Shown here: positions 10,251-22,006 of the stretch, in pieces
How positions within the stretch are numbered: position 1 is the stretch's first letter
Layout of the letters: the number at the start of each line of letters is the position of its first letter
Source: Closterium sp. NIES-65
Taxonomy: Eukaryota; Streptophyta; Zygnematophyceae; Desmidiales; Closteriaceae
DNA length: 64,000 nt
Direction of reading: 5' to 3'
Assembly (NCBI GenBank): GCA_948144175.1
Contig: CANXME010001988.1
Coordinates: 806,001-870,000 of the forward strand
The notes under the pieces: generated by a model
What the model was told of the DNA's origin: nothing
The model's database searches: none
Seen by the model: only the letters and a program-made list of their open reading frames with translations
Translations under genes and position numbers: made by a program

Positions 10251-13200
10251 ACGACGTGTATCTACATCCTGGTTATATTAGTTTGAGCACATCTTAATCA
10301 CGTCATCACCTTCAACAACGTAGCTACATGTTACGTCTTGCATGCACTCATCCTCTCGCGTGACCTTGCCTACGACACCTTAGTTGCATGGCTTCCTGTG
10401 GCTGAAAGGGAAAACGATATACAATTCAAAAGTTTCCAAACAGATGGAGCACTATACTATCAGTCACTGCGCTTCAGGAACTACCTAGCTGAATGTGGAA
10501 TCAAGAAGCTAAAGACAGTGGCTTTCCAGCATTAGCAGCAGGGTATGCCAGAGCAGATGAATCAGACTCTCCAAGTGATCGTGCGCAAACTTCTCGTGAA
10601 AGCACATCTGCCATTACACCACTAGCCGTTTGCAATGGACCACACCATGCTGCTACATAATTTTCTGTCATCACAGTCCATGTCAGACAACTCCTCACCC
10701 TATAAGGAATATACAGGTAGATTTTGCAGCACAAAAATGTTACGCATCTTGGGGTGTATGGTACAATACAGGCATCCGGATACACCTCTAGGAAGATTTT
10801 CGCAACGAGCGAAGTGGGGAATGCATTTGGGGTTTGAGAAACAATTCGCAACTTGGAAAGTTTAGGATCTTGAAGACTGTGTGGCAATCCCTGCACGTAA
10901 TGTACTGTTTTACGAGCGCCTCATTGGTTTACAACAATTGGCAAGTACAGTGCACCAACATCGACGACTTGATAGCTGGATTTACTGGAGCATGCACCGG
11001 TGCCATAGAGGCCGACGAAGCAGATGCGGTGGAGGAAGGTCACTCTGGTGCGTCACGAACTGTCGGTGACACCCTTTACTATTTAGTCTCTATTGACAAC
11101 GATGAATCGGATCCGCATAACGACGTCAATGTCGAAGCTTTCTACGGGTTTGCTGATAGCGGATCTAACGAAAGCGAAAGTCTGTTCCCTGGTTCCAACT
11201 TTCATCCTGAAGCTAGTGATGAAGCTGCTACTTCCAAATCATAGACACAAACCCAGTATCGACAAGACAGAGACACGGACCCAAAACCAAAACAAAGAGA
11301 CAGACCCAGCTTACAGATACTGGTCTCGCAGCTGCTGTACAGAATCATACTGTTCCTACAGAACCAAAAGCTAATGGAGCGTAGATGTCCTATCGCTGGA
11401 TTTGCTGGAGCATGCACCGGTGCCATAGAGGCCGACGAAGCAGATGCGGTGGAGGAAGGTGACTCTGGTGCGTCACGAACTGTTGGTGACACCCTTTACT
11501 ATTTAGTCTCTATTGACAACGATGAATCGGATCCGCATAACGACGTCAATGTCGAAGCTTTCTCCGGCCTTGAAGGGGCCTCACACGGAGAAATGACGCG
11601 AAGCAATGGAGAAGGAGCTGAAGGCACTTCACGGCGGCAATACCTGGGAATCAATCCCTATTTTGACTGTTGCTGGCCAGCATGTCCTATTAGGAAAATG
11701 GGCTTTCCATATTAAGAATAATGCAAACGGCATGATCGAATGCTTCAAGGCGCGCTGGGTTGTTCGCGGGTTTGATCAGACACATGGCATTGACTTTGGC
11801 GATACTTTTGCTCCCATTAGTCGACACACTTCCCTCTGCATCTTACTCGCATTTGCAGCTGCGTTGGGTCTCAAGCAACGGCATATCACCGTCGCCATGG
11901 CATTTCTCTTCGCACTCGTTGATACCCTCATACTCGTCAAGCAGTTGCACGGTTACGTCGACGACCCTACGCTCGTCCGCAAGCTCAACAAATATATATA
12001 CGGGATTAAGTGTGCACCTCGGCTCTGGCAGCACCACCTCCACGCACGGCTTATCCGCATCGGCTTTCGTCAACTACCGCACGATCAAGGCGTGTATCGT
12101 CTCAATGCAAAAGTTTCTTTGTGCTTCTCGTCATCTACGTTGATGGTTTGCTTTACATTGGCACTACTGCAACATTTCTCTCTTACCATGAAGTGGAGCT
12201 GTAGTCGGATCTTATGCTGACGATCTCTACTGATGTTACTAAGTAGCTTAGTCTCAACATCACCGAAACATCTACAGCTCTCCTCACCTTCCTGTCGAGC
12301 CACAACTGCACGGTTAGCACGCCAACAGCCCCCACATTCCTAATGGTAAATATGCCGAGAAGCTTCATAAACATTTTTCCCTCCCGCTTACTATTGCTTC
12401 GACACCTTTCCTTTCATCAACTACCGCATGATCACGGCATGTATCGTCTCGATTGCAAAAGTTCTTCTGTGCTTCTCGTCGTCTATGTTGATGGTTTGCT
12501 TTACATAGGCACTACTGCAACAATTCTCTCTTACTTTAAAGGGGAGCTGTAGTCAGATCTTTGCTGACAATCTTCACCGATGTTTCTACGTAGCTTAGTC
12601 TCAACATCACCGAAACGCCTACGGTTCTCCTCACTTTCCTATCGAGCCACAACCGCACGGCCAACATGTCAATAGCTCCCAGATTCTAATGGTAAATATG
12701 CCAAGAAGCTTCATAAGCATTTTCCCTTCCTGCATACTACTGCTTCGACTCCTTTCCTCTCTCTTTCGATGAAATCAAAGGTTATCAGCAGTTGCTTGGA
12801 TGTCTTCTATTTGCCGTCACCTGTCGCCCGGACTTAGCTTATTCAGCTAACCAATTCGCTCAACGCCTAAAGCGACCTGAAGGGGAGAACCTAAGGGAGC
12901 TCGAAGTTGCAGTCTCATATTTTATATCTACACCTACGGTTGGTCTGAATTATCGCAAGTCGACGCAGTCTACCCTTCAACTACTTGTCTACGTAGATGC
13001 AGATTATGCGGGTGATACCGAAAACAATCGCTCATGCATGGTATTTGTATTTTGTCCTGAGCCAGTTGGCACAATCTCCTGGCAGTTGCGCAAGCAGGAC
13101 ATGATTGCACTTTCGTCAGCAATGGCTGGGTTTATCGCTGCTTGCACCGCAACGAAGGAAGATATTTACCTTCTCGAGTTATTTGGTGAAGCGAACCTAT

Positions 13201-13360
13201 GGACCTGCCTCAGTAGCATTCTTCTTAGACAATCAATCTGCACTTTGCATCGTGAATAAGTCAAACTTTGAGACCCCACTAGGCACATTTCGCTTGTATC
13301 TCCCACAAGCAAAATGGCCGGGGATTTCTTGACCAAACGTCTGCCATGACCGAATTTGTT
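10251..13360 (+). mobile_element. Copia-7 relic, right part (integrase, RT, RNase H)
   Basis: Plus-strand Copia pol remains. Integrase lies at about 10340-10920 and resembles Copia-3 (KSFQTDGALYYQS, FGCMVQYR-like, VLFYERL). RT lies at about 11600-12560 (GKWAFHIK, ARWVVRGFDQTHGIDFGDTF) and RNase H at about 12790-13340 (LAYSANQFAQRL, MAGDFLTKRLP-like). Two internal direct duplications are visible: about 10975-11141 with 11395-11565, and about 12060-12250 with 12410-12600. It is old and broken many times. It is probably the continuation of the relic at 1-2320. Confidence 0.75.
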
Positions 13361-13830
13361 GTAGGGTTGCGAAGCATTTTTTTCACAGAATCATTTGGTA
13401 GTTGATTAAAAAGATGTGAATTTGAGAAATATGCAAGCATCACCTGAGAGAACCGAACCAAGGACCTCTTAGACGGTAGTGCAAAGTCACTCGACTATGC
13501 CATCTGCCTTACGTTGCGCAATCTTGTATAGCTCAATAAAATGCGCATGTTTTTATACCTTAATTAATTGCGCATGGCTTCAAATATGCTGAAACGGTAA
13601 TTGGTCACCAAGAACTGCACCTAAGACTTTCGTATCTGGAACCAATATGCTAACCGTTATGCTAAATACAACGAATAATTTTTATTTTATTTTACTCACA
13701 CGTAATTTTGCGCTCCGACGAAGGTGGTTAGGTTTCCGCGTTGCTTTTCTTCTTTACCATGCTACTCTAGATTCTAGGTAAGAGAGAGCAGCAGCATAAA
13801 TGGCAAGTGTTAGTGCTAGGCCCCTTGGCC
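13361..13830. other. Unassigned 470 bp between Copia-7 and array C2
   Basis: No open frame or family similarity recognised. A weak tRNA-like stretch at about 13446-13512 on the minus strand was considered and not called. Confidence 0.4.
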
Positions 13831-13922
13831 TAATTTGTCAGTAGATCTGCACTGTGGATGCCCGATTGATCCTGGAGAGGGTTACAGGCGCGTTCGCCTG
13901 GGGGGTTATGGGCGCACTGACC

Positions 13923-14052
13923 TGTGAAGTAATGAAAACAGGAATGAAAATGACTAAGGAAAGATTGGGTACAAATACAACCCTAGAAACCCTGTACCCC
14001 ATATGTGCTACCCCACTATAGCCTACAGCAAATATGTCATATAAATCTGACA
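13923..14052 (-). repeat. 3' LTR of Copia-4
   Basis: 130 bp, followed inward by the purine tract (CACCCCCATAGGCAAAGTGG on the plus strand). Confidence 0.95.
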
Positions 14053-14263
14053 CACCCCCATAGGCAAAGTGGGGGAGAACAAGGGGTCACAAGACCAGTC
14101 AAGTAAAGCAAAGCAGAGCAAGCTCAGGGTGGATCACAAAGTCACCACACAGTCCGAGCACAAGAGCAGGGCCAGAGGCCAGTTCACATGCAGGAGTACA
14201 GACATATATATATAAAACCAGACAAGCAAGAGCAGGTATATATATGTCACAGTACAAGTAAAG

Positions 14264-17200
14264 TCAAGAGGAGAGCAAGTGAGGCAAGACGGGCACAAGA
14301 CCCAGCTGGGTGCAAAAGCGCTGATGGTCACAAGGCGCGAGTGCCTTGGTGAACACATCAGCAGTGTTGGCCTCAGAGGCCACGTACGCAAGTCGCAACT
14401 GACCACGCTGCTGCAGCTCACGAGCAAGGAAGTAGCGGAGAGCAATGTGCTTCGTTCTGTGCTCCAAGCGCTGCTCTCGACACAAGGCCAGCATGGCCTT
14501 GTTGTCTACGTACAGCACTGGAGGAGAACGAGGCGGCTCTCCAAGGTCAGTCAGCAGGTAGGTGAGCCAGCGAAGCTCCTGTGCAGCCATGGCCCCGGCG
14601 TAGATCTCAGCCTCACAACTGGAGCCGAGAACCGAAGACGAGCGAGTAGACCGCCACGAGACAGAGCCGGAACCAAGGCTGAAGGTGTAACCCTGTGACG
14701 ACCGCTGCGTAGCCTGGTCGTCAGCCCAAGAAGCGTCTGCGTGGCCGGTAAGGACCACTGGACTCCGCCCTCCAAGCACTAGCCCCATGCCCGACGTGCT
14801 GCACAGGTAGCGCAATACCCTCTTCGCTGCAGCCATGTGCTCCGGTCTGTGTCTCCCAGGAGCAACATAGCGAGCAAGAATGCTCAGAGGGTATGCCAGG
14901 TCAGGTCGTGTGCAGGTCATCAGGTACATGAGGCAGCCAACAAGCTCTGCATACGGACCACTCGACTCTACGGACTCATCCGAAGGCAGAGCTGAGAGTG
15001 AGTGGCGAGTAGGCAGAGGAGTGGCCTGAGGCGAGGAGTACGTGAAGCCGAAGCGCTGAAGGACCTGCTGCACCATGTGTGACTGAGTCAAGGTAATGGT
15101 GCGGCGTGCTCTGTCCCGAGTGATCTGCAAGCCAAGGTAGCTGCGCAGTTCACCCAGGTCTGTGCACGTGTGTCTCTTCAGCAGCTCGGACTTCACGTAG
15201 GCGAGTCCAGCAGTGTCTGCTGTGGCAAAGACCAAGTCGTCGACGTACACGAGGATGTAGAACGGCGGCAGGGAAGTGTCGGTGCGAAGAAACAGCGACG
15301 GGTCAGCAGTAGAAGGAGCAAACCCAAGAGCCGCAAGCGTAGTCCTCAGTGTGTCATGCCACTCACGCGGTGCCTGGCGGAGACCGTAGACTGGCCGTCG
15401 GAGGCTCCACTGGGTGCCAGGAGGGAAAGTCCCAGTGAAGCCAGGTGGACGGCGAAGCCAGATCTCCTCGTGCAGGCTACCCTGCAAGAACGCAGTTCTG
15501 AAGTCGAGAGAGTGAAGCTCGTAGTCGCGCTGAGCGGCTATGTGCAGCAGCACCCGAAGAGTAGTCATCTTCGGGGTGGGAGAGAAGGTCTGAAAGTAGT
15601 CAACTCCCTGCCGCTGACTGAAGCCACGAGCAACGTACCGTGCCTTGAAGACAGGTGGAGAGCCCGGCGGCCGCTTCACCCTGAAGATCCACATGCCACT
15701 GACGATGTTCGCCCCAGGAGGGGGAACCGCGTCAACGTAGGTGCCTGTGGACTTCCAGGAAGCCATCTCTGCATCCATAGCTGCCTGCCACTGAGAGGAG
15801 TAGGGACCCTCTACGGCCTCCGCGTAAGAACGCGGAGTCGGGATGTCTAGTGCATCCGGGTCTCCCTCAGGGGCAAGCAGTACAGACGCGAGATGAGGTG
15901 AAGCAGCCGCTAGACACTGTAACTCCTCCTGCTTGTCCTCTAGGACGTCCGTGCCAAGAGCACACTCACCCCCGACGGACGGAGGACAGACAGACGCAGA
16001 CTCAGCAACAAGACCAGCAGCGTAGTCAAGACGACAGCGAGCAGCAAAGTTGACGAGCTCAGCGACTAGAGCAGACGCAGCAGTGGACTCAAAAGAGGGG
16101 TCAGTGACGACAGTAGCAAGCAGACGCGTGACAGTAGGACTGGCAGCACGAAGAGAGTCCGACTCAGGGTCGGCAAGCGCAGGAAGAGAGGACTCAGGAG
16201 GAGAAGGCAAAGGGGCACGCAGAGGAGCAGTGGACGGACGCAAAGACATCCGGTGCGTGCCAGGGACAGGAGGAGGACGCTGACGCGAACTGCGACCACT
16301 AGCGCGAGCAGTGCGAACAGGCGACGTGGGACGAGACGCAGGCTCACGACGCTCAGCAAGACCTCCAGTAGGACCAGTGTAAGGAGAGGGAGCAGGCAGT
16401 GGAGAGGAAGGCTCCAGCAGGGACTGCGACTGGACAGGCGGTGGACCCTCTACTAGAGGAGAAAGACCAAGAACCTGCTGCAGGAGCGGAACGAAGTACG
16501 GCCGAGGCCGCGCGGCAGCTCCAGACGCAGCAGGGACAGCACCAGCACCCTCAGCGACAGCACCAGCGCCGCCTACACCTCCAGCGGCAGGACCAACAGC
16601 AGTAGGCTCAGCACCAGCGCCCTCAGCAGCTCCAGCTCCAGGAGGACCCGCAGGTCCAGCAGCTCCGGGACCGGTAGCACCCGCACCCTCGACGGTCGAA
16701 GAAGCTCCAGCTCCAGCTCCAGCAGCACCTCCAGACTCAGCAGCACGCCTCCAGCGGCGAGCAAACCACTCGTGCAGCTCCTGTGGAGAGAGGGGCTCCC
16801 GGCGAGACGCGGCAGCAGGAGAAACCCCAGGCTCAGCAGCTCCAGACGCAGCACCCCCAGGCTCAGCAGCTCCCAGCTCAGCACCCCCAGGCTCAGCAGC
16901 TCCCGACCCAGCACCCCTAGACACAGCACCCCCCGGCTCAGCACCCCGAGGCTCCGCACCCTCCGCAGTAGCACCCCCAGGCTCAGCACCCCCGCGCACA
17001 GCACCCCCAGAGTCAGCACCCCCAGGCTCAGCACCCGCAGCAGTACCAGAGTCACCAGTAACCTCGACCGGGTCAACGGCGTCTACCTGGGACACACCTG
17101 AGGGGGCAGGAACCTGAGGGGGTAGGGGGTCTACCGGGGGGGGGAACCGGCACAAGGAAGTCCGGGGGAGGGGGGAGGGAAGGAGTGCGGTAGGGGAAGA

Positions 17201-20124
17201 GACGGTAGAAGGGGACTGACTCGTCGAACGTGACGTCCTGGGAGGACAGAACACGACGAGAGGAGGGGTGGTAAAACTGCCACCCTGGGGCGTCAGTGGG
17301 GAAGCCAAGGAAGACACAGGGAGCAGCACGAGGGGACAGCTTGTCCGCAGACAAGTCGCGGACAAACGCCCGAGATCCCCAGACACGGAACACAGACGCA
17401 TCGCCAACCTTCCCCGTCCACAGCAAGGCTGGGGACATCGCAGGCCGAGAGACCCGGGGGTGAAGGTTGAGCTGATGCGCTGCGTACCTCACCGCAAACG
17501 GCCACAGAAAATGGGGGGCAGCCGCATGCATCATGGACGTACGAGCGACATCCATGACCATACCAATGCGGCGCTCAGCAATCCCATTTTGCTGTGGTGA
17601 GTCCGGAAGCGTGAAGGTCTGGCGGATCCCCCGTGCACGACAGTAGTCCCGCAGAAGGCGAGAAGAGAACTCTCCGCCTCTGTCAGAGTGCAGACGCAGA
17701 ACAGGAAAGTCTGAGCGGAAGCTCTGCCTGAGCTGGAGACGAGCCTCGCGGATCCAGTCGATGAGCACCTCAGTGACCGCACCCTTGCTGCGCAAGGGGA
17801 GGACTGTGGTGTAACGCGAGTAGTCGTCAACCACCAACAGGAAGTAGCGCTCGTAACCCTGCCCACGGACGGGGGCTGGGCCCCACACATCCATGTGAAG
17901 CGTCTGCAGGGGAGCCTCTGTCGGGGGGAAGTGGGAGGAGTGAGGAGTAGCCCGGAGGCGACCCTCGACACAGGGGACACAGGAAGGTCCTGGCCCGGAG
18001 GGGAGAGGAGGGAGAGACTGGGGAAGACCAGAGACAAGGACACGGGAAGCCATGCTCCGAAGACGGGGCAAGGAGGGGTGGCCAAGACGGTGGTGCCACA
18101 GGAGAGTCTCGTGAGACAGGAGGCGACAAGAACAGGGGGCAGACTCAGGACCTGACCGGGACGCAGCCGCAAGTACCTGACCCGACGCAGCCACCTGACC
18201 AGACGCAGGGACAGGAGGAGACTCAACGGTCAAGGTGTAGAGACTCGACCCCGGCCGACGCGAGAACGTGGCCAGGTGTCGGCCTGTGCGTGCCTCCGTG
18301 CAGTGGGTCACCCGCTGACTCGCAGGAGTGAACTGGTGAACCCCCACATCCTGCAGGTGCGCTCCACTCACCAAGTTCGTAGAGAACGAGGGAAGGTACA
18401 GACCCGACAGGGTGCCCGAAGGGGCAGCCGGACACGGGAGGACAGTGGAGAAGTGAGACAGGACAGGACCCCCAGAGGGGTCAGCAAGGGAGACCGCAAC
18501 CGGCCGGCCCAGCGGCGTAAGGGTAGTGCGGTCTCGAAAGAAGGATCGAGAAGCTCCGTAGTCAAGTGTGAAAGTGAGGGAGGACGAGGACGACGCAGTA
18601 CCTGAGAGCGCAGTCTCACCAGTACCTGAGAGCAAAGACGCACTGGCACCTAGAGCAGCAGCCTCACAAGCACCTAGCGCAGCAGTACCAATGCCCGGGT
18701 CGGGCTGGAAACAACGGTAACCCTCATTCTCCTCACTATAATCCACAACATACATAGCAGCAAGGATAGCATCAAAATCAAGATCAAAGATCGCTACACC
18801 AGCCCTGAGGAGCTCATCCCAGCGAGGGATATCACTAGCCCCAGGGAACTGCCGACGCCAAGCGTCCGTCAGGCGGCCAAAGCAGCGCTGGGTGGCGTGG
18901 GCACCCCCACACTGCTCACCCGCGCGGTCGCCGGAACGAAGAACGTAGGTGCAGGGACCAGTGCCCCCACCCCTCTGACGCCCAGCGTACCACTCACGAA
19001 GCTGCTGAGGCGGAGGGATGTCCCGCGAGCGCTGCTGCTGCTGCCGCTGCGAGCGCTGGGCACCACCACCGCCGCTACGCTGCTGGGTACCACCTCGACC
19101 AGCCCCACCTCCTCCACCACCACCGCCTCCTCCGCTGCCGCCTCCACCGCCTCCACCTCCGCCGCCTCCACCACCGCCGCTGCCAACACCACCACCGCTG
19201 GCACCACCACCACCGTCTCCGCCACTGCTGCCACCACCACCACCACCTCCACCACTAGTCCCGCCGCCACCCCCACTCCCTCCGCCGCCACCGCCGCCAC
19301 CGCCACCGCCCCCTCCAGCTCCACCCGCGCCCTTGCCCCCCTTGCCCTTGCTGGAGCGACGTCTCCCACTAGGGGCAGACGCCGCGCCGACCGACTCAAG
19401 ACCCAGCAGGTCGGCAGCAGCAGCAGAGGCAACAGAGGGCAGCAAGGGGGAAGGAGAGCACCCCTCAAAGATGGGGGTGCGAGGGTCACCACGAGAAGCA
19501 CCTACAGCGACTATGCTCTTCTCCGCTGCGAGGAGGGCCTTCTCGAGCAGGTCGACGGTGAGGGTGGTGGGACAGACTGCGAGAAAGTGGTCCCTGACGA
19601 CGCGAAGGGAGTCAGGGAGGCGCGCGACTACGTAGTAGAGAGCGATGTACATGGGGGGGGGGGTTCTTAGCGCAGAACTCAGCAGGAAGGGCGGCGCGGT
19701 AGCGAGTGTCACTAGTGCGGAGGTGCGTAATGAGGTCAGCGACAGTGGGAAAGGCAGAGAGGTCAGGAAAGAGGTAGGGAAGCATGAGACGGCTCAGTGC
19801 AGCTGTGGCAGGGGAGGAGTAGCGCGCAACTACAGCGTCGTACAAGGTCTGAGCACTCTTGTACTGACTAAAGTGCGCACGCTCAGAGGTAGGGAGGTGG
19901 CGACGCACAGCAAGATGTGCAGCAGCATCGCGGGTGGCCCACTTAGAGCGGACAGCGGGATCAGCATCAGCAGGAGGAGCAGGAGAGGCGCCAGAGGTGA
20001 GGTCAAAGAGAGAAAGGTCGTCAGCCCTGTCGCACTGTAAGAACAACTGCAGGTCGTCTAACCAGACCTCAAAATCAATGGCGCGACCCTCAGCGTCAAA
20101 AGCTAGGACACTAGGGGTAGCCAT
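14264..20124 (-). pseudogene. Copia-4 gag-pol coding region
   Basis: Copia polyprotein in the order gag, protease, integrase, RT, RNase H. Gag begins MATPSVLAFDAEGRAIDFE and contains long glycine runs and a CX13CX3HX4C cluster. Integrase shows HLGHP-type and VDDYSRY motifs, then HSDRGGEFS and PQQNGIAERR. RT shows ARGFSQRQGVDYFQTF and YVDDLVFA. RNase H shows GHADASWADD, CEAEIYAGAMAAQELRW and the RTKHIALRYF ending. It is close in sequence to Copia-1 and Copia-2. A few breaks interrupt it, so it is treated as a fossil. Confidence 0.9.
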
Positions 20125-20179
20125 GGCGACGACAGCGACGCAGTGCAAGCAGTAGGGAAAGAGCTCGCAGTGTCAGTGG

Positions 20180-21240
20180 GACTGTGCTCACCAGGCAGGG
20201 CAGGTCGTGCAGCTATGCAGAAAGGCGGCTCAGCGACCGGGCAGCTCGGGTGCACAGCGGCTCGGCTGCTGGGCGGCTCGGCGGCTGGGCGGCTGGGGTG
20301 CAGGGCGGCTCGGCTCCCGGGCGGCTCGGCGGCTGGGCGGCTCGGGTGCAGGGCGGCTCGGCTCCTGGGCGGCTCGGCGGCAGGGCGGCTCGGGTCCCGG
20401 GCGGCTCGGCGTTGGGCGGCTCGGCTCCCGGGCGGTTCGGCTGCTGGGGCGGCTCGGCTCCCGGGCGGTTCGGCTGCTGGGGCGGCTCGGCCGGGAGATG
20501 CAGGGGCGGGGCCGTCAGGTGCAGCGGCGGGTCGACCGGTGCAGTGGCGGGCCGGCAGGTGCAGCGGCGGGCCGGCAGGTGCAGCGGCGAGCCGGCAGGT
20601 GTAGCGGCGGGCCGGCAGGTGCAGGCGGCGGGCCGTAGGGTGCAGCGGCGGGCCGTAGGGTGCAGCGGCGGGCCGGCAGGTGCAGCGGCGAGGCCGTCAG
20701 AGGCGGCAGGCCGCTGGGTGCAGCGGCGGGCCGGCAGGTGCAGCGGCGGGCCGGCAGGTGCAACGGCGGGCCGGCAGGTGCAGCGGCGGGCCGGCAGGTG
20801 TAGCGGCGGGCCGGCAGGTGCAGGCGGCGGGCCGTAGGGTGCAGCGGCGGGCCGTAGGGTGCAGCGGCGGGCCGGCAGGTGCAGCGGCGAGGCCGTCAGA
20901 GGCGGCGGGCCGCTGGGTGCAGCGGCGGGCTGGCAGGTGCAGCGGCGGGCCGGCAGGAGCAGCGGGGGGGCCGTCAGGTGAGGCGGCGGGCCGGCAGGAT
21001 GCAGCGGCGGGGCCGTCAGAGGCGGCGGCGGGGCCTCGGCAGTAGAGGCGGGGCCGCGTCAGGGGAGGCGGCGGGGCCGCGTCAGGGGAGGCGGCGGGGC
21101 CGCGTCAGGGGAGGCGGCGGGGCCGCGTCAGGGGAGGCGGCGGGGCCGCGACAGGGGAGGCGGCTGGGCCGCGTCAAGCAGGCGGCGGGGCCGCGATCAG
21201 GAGAGGTGGCGGGGCCGCGTCTGAGGGACAGCGGGGCCGC
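20180..21240 (-). repeat. GC-rich tandem-repeat leader of Copia-4
   Basis: Three successive repeat fields: GGCTCGGCTCCCGGGC-type units (about 20220-20490), GCGGGCCGGCAGGTGCAGCG units (about 20500-21010), and GGGGAGGCGGCGGGGCCGCG units (about 21040-21240). No coding signal. The GGGGCCGCG core matches the leaders of the other lineage members. Confidence 0.9.
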
Positions 21241-21290
21241 GAGGGAAAAGGCGACCCGAGGGGTCGCTAAAAAAAAGGCGCGCCTCGGGG

Positions 21291-21344
21291 CGCGCTTCGG
21301 TGGGCCCAAAAAAACGGTCCTAAGGCAGGACCCGCTCTATACCA
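21291..21344 (-). promoter_or_regulatory. Primer site and antisense tRNA-iMet-like leader of Copia-4
   Basis: On the plus strand the order of tRNA-like blocks is GGTGGGCCCA (anticodon stem-loop), then the hairpin GGTCCT/AGGACC in place of the T arm, then CGCTCTATACCA next to the LTR. The order and spacing agree with tRNA-iMet. Confidence 0.7.
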
Positions 21345-21474
21345 TGTGAAGTAATGAAAACAGGAATGAAAATGACTAAGGAAAGATTGGGTACAAATAC
21401 AACCCTAGAAACCCTGTACCCCATATGTGCTACCCCACTATAGCCTACAGCAAATATGTCATATAAATCTGACA
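21345..21474 (-). repeat. 5' LTR of Copia-4
   Basis: 130 bp, identical by eye to 13923-14052. It is followed by the target duplication TGACC and the rest of the microelement LTR it landed in. Confidence 0.95.
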
Positions 21475-22006
21475 TGACCCGCTACTGAAACAAGCCCTTT
21501 TATCCCAATGGTTTACTGGTTGGGATTCTGACATGGTATCAGAGTTGTCTCGGGTTCGAATCCCGGTGTATGCACATGTTGGCCGTTGCCACTGTGCTCA
21601 GTCCTGGGCCTCCCAATGTGGGGGGGTGTCAGTAGAGCTACACTGTGAGATCCCCGATTGATCCTGGGGGGGGCTACAGGCGCGTTTGCCTGGGGGGTTA
21701 TGGGCGCACTGACCCGCTACTGAAACAAGCCCTTTTATCCCAATGGTCTAGTGGTTGGGATTTTGACATGGTATCAGAGCGGTCTCGGGTTCAATTCCCG
21801 GTGTATGCACATGTAGGCCGTTGCCGCTGTGCTTAGTCCTGGGCCTCCCAGTGTGGGGGGTGTCAGTAGATCTGCACTGTGGATGCCCGATTGATCCTGG
21901 AGAGCGTTACAGGCGCGTTCGCCTGGGGTGTTATGGGCGCACTGACCCGCTACGGAAACAAGCCCTTTTATCCCAATGGTTTACTGGTTGGGATTCTGAC
22001 ATAATT

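Larger units (their letters stand above)
13923..21474 (-). mobile_element. Copia-4, young 7.55 kb Ty1/Copia element
   Basis: The 130 bp LTRs at 13923-14052 and 21345-21474 are identical by eye. The target duplication TGACC flanks them (13918-13922 and 21475-21479). The element runs on the minus strand. The leader is 20150-21344. Gag starts at 20124, with a glycine-rich stretch at 19100-19330. An unusual zinc knuckle lies near 18870-18960, protease near 18560, pre-integrase HLGHP motif near 18070, integrase about 17480-17930, an AEPGG-type repeat linker at 16550-17100, RT about 15060-15830 (YVDDLVFA) and RNase H about 14390-14780. The structure is complete and very recent. The coding frame is nearly continuous, with only a few breaks. 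Confidence 0.96.
13836..22001 (+). mobile_element. Tandem-LTR microelement C, array of three LTRs, interrupted by Copia-4
   Basis: Outer borders are marked by the perfect target duplication TAATT (13831-13835 and 22002-22006). LTR1 is 13836-13922 plus 21480-21533 (141 bp, split by Copia-4), internal 1 is 21534-21626 (93 bp), LTR2 is 21627-21768, internal 2 is 21769-21860 (92 bp), and LTR3 is 21861-22001. Termini are the 6 bp inverted repeat TGTCAG/CTGACA. Internal segments start with the primer-site-like TGGTATCAGAG and end in TGTGGGGGG tracts. The layout is the same as the 8.8 kb array, on the opposite strand. Confidence 0.93.

Noticed and set aside
13446-13512. A tRNA gene or tRNA relic on the minus strand
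   Set aside because: There is a weak A box and a GGTTCGGTTCT B-box-like motif, but no convincing anticodon or acceptor stem can be drawn.
18897-19670. Threonine/alanine-rich plus-strand frame of 257 codons
   Set aside because: It is the antisense shadow of the glycine-rich gag segment of Copia-4. The same holds opposite the Copia-1 and Copia-2 gag and linker regions.
21534-21600. A working tRNA-Glu gene
   Set aside because: A and B boxes and an anticodon-like stem are present, but the acceptor ends do not pair and the sequence sits across an LTR/interior border. It is tRNA-like, not a tRNA gene.
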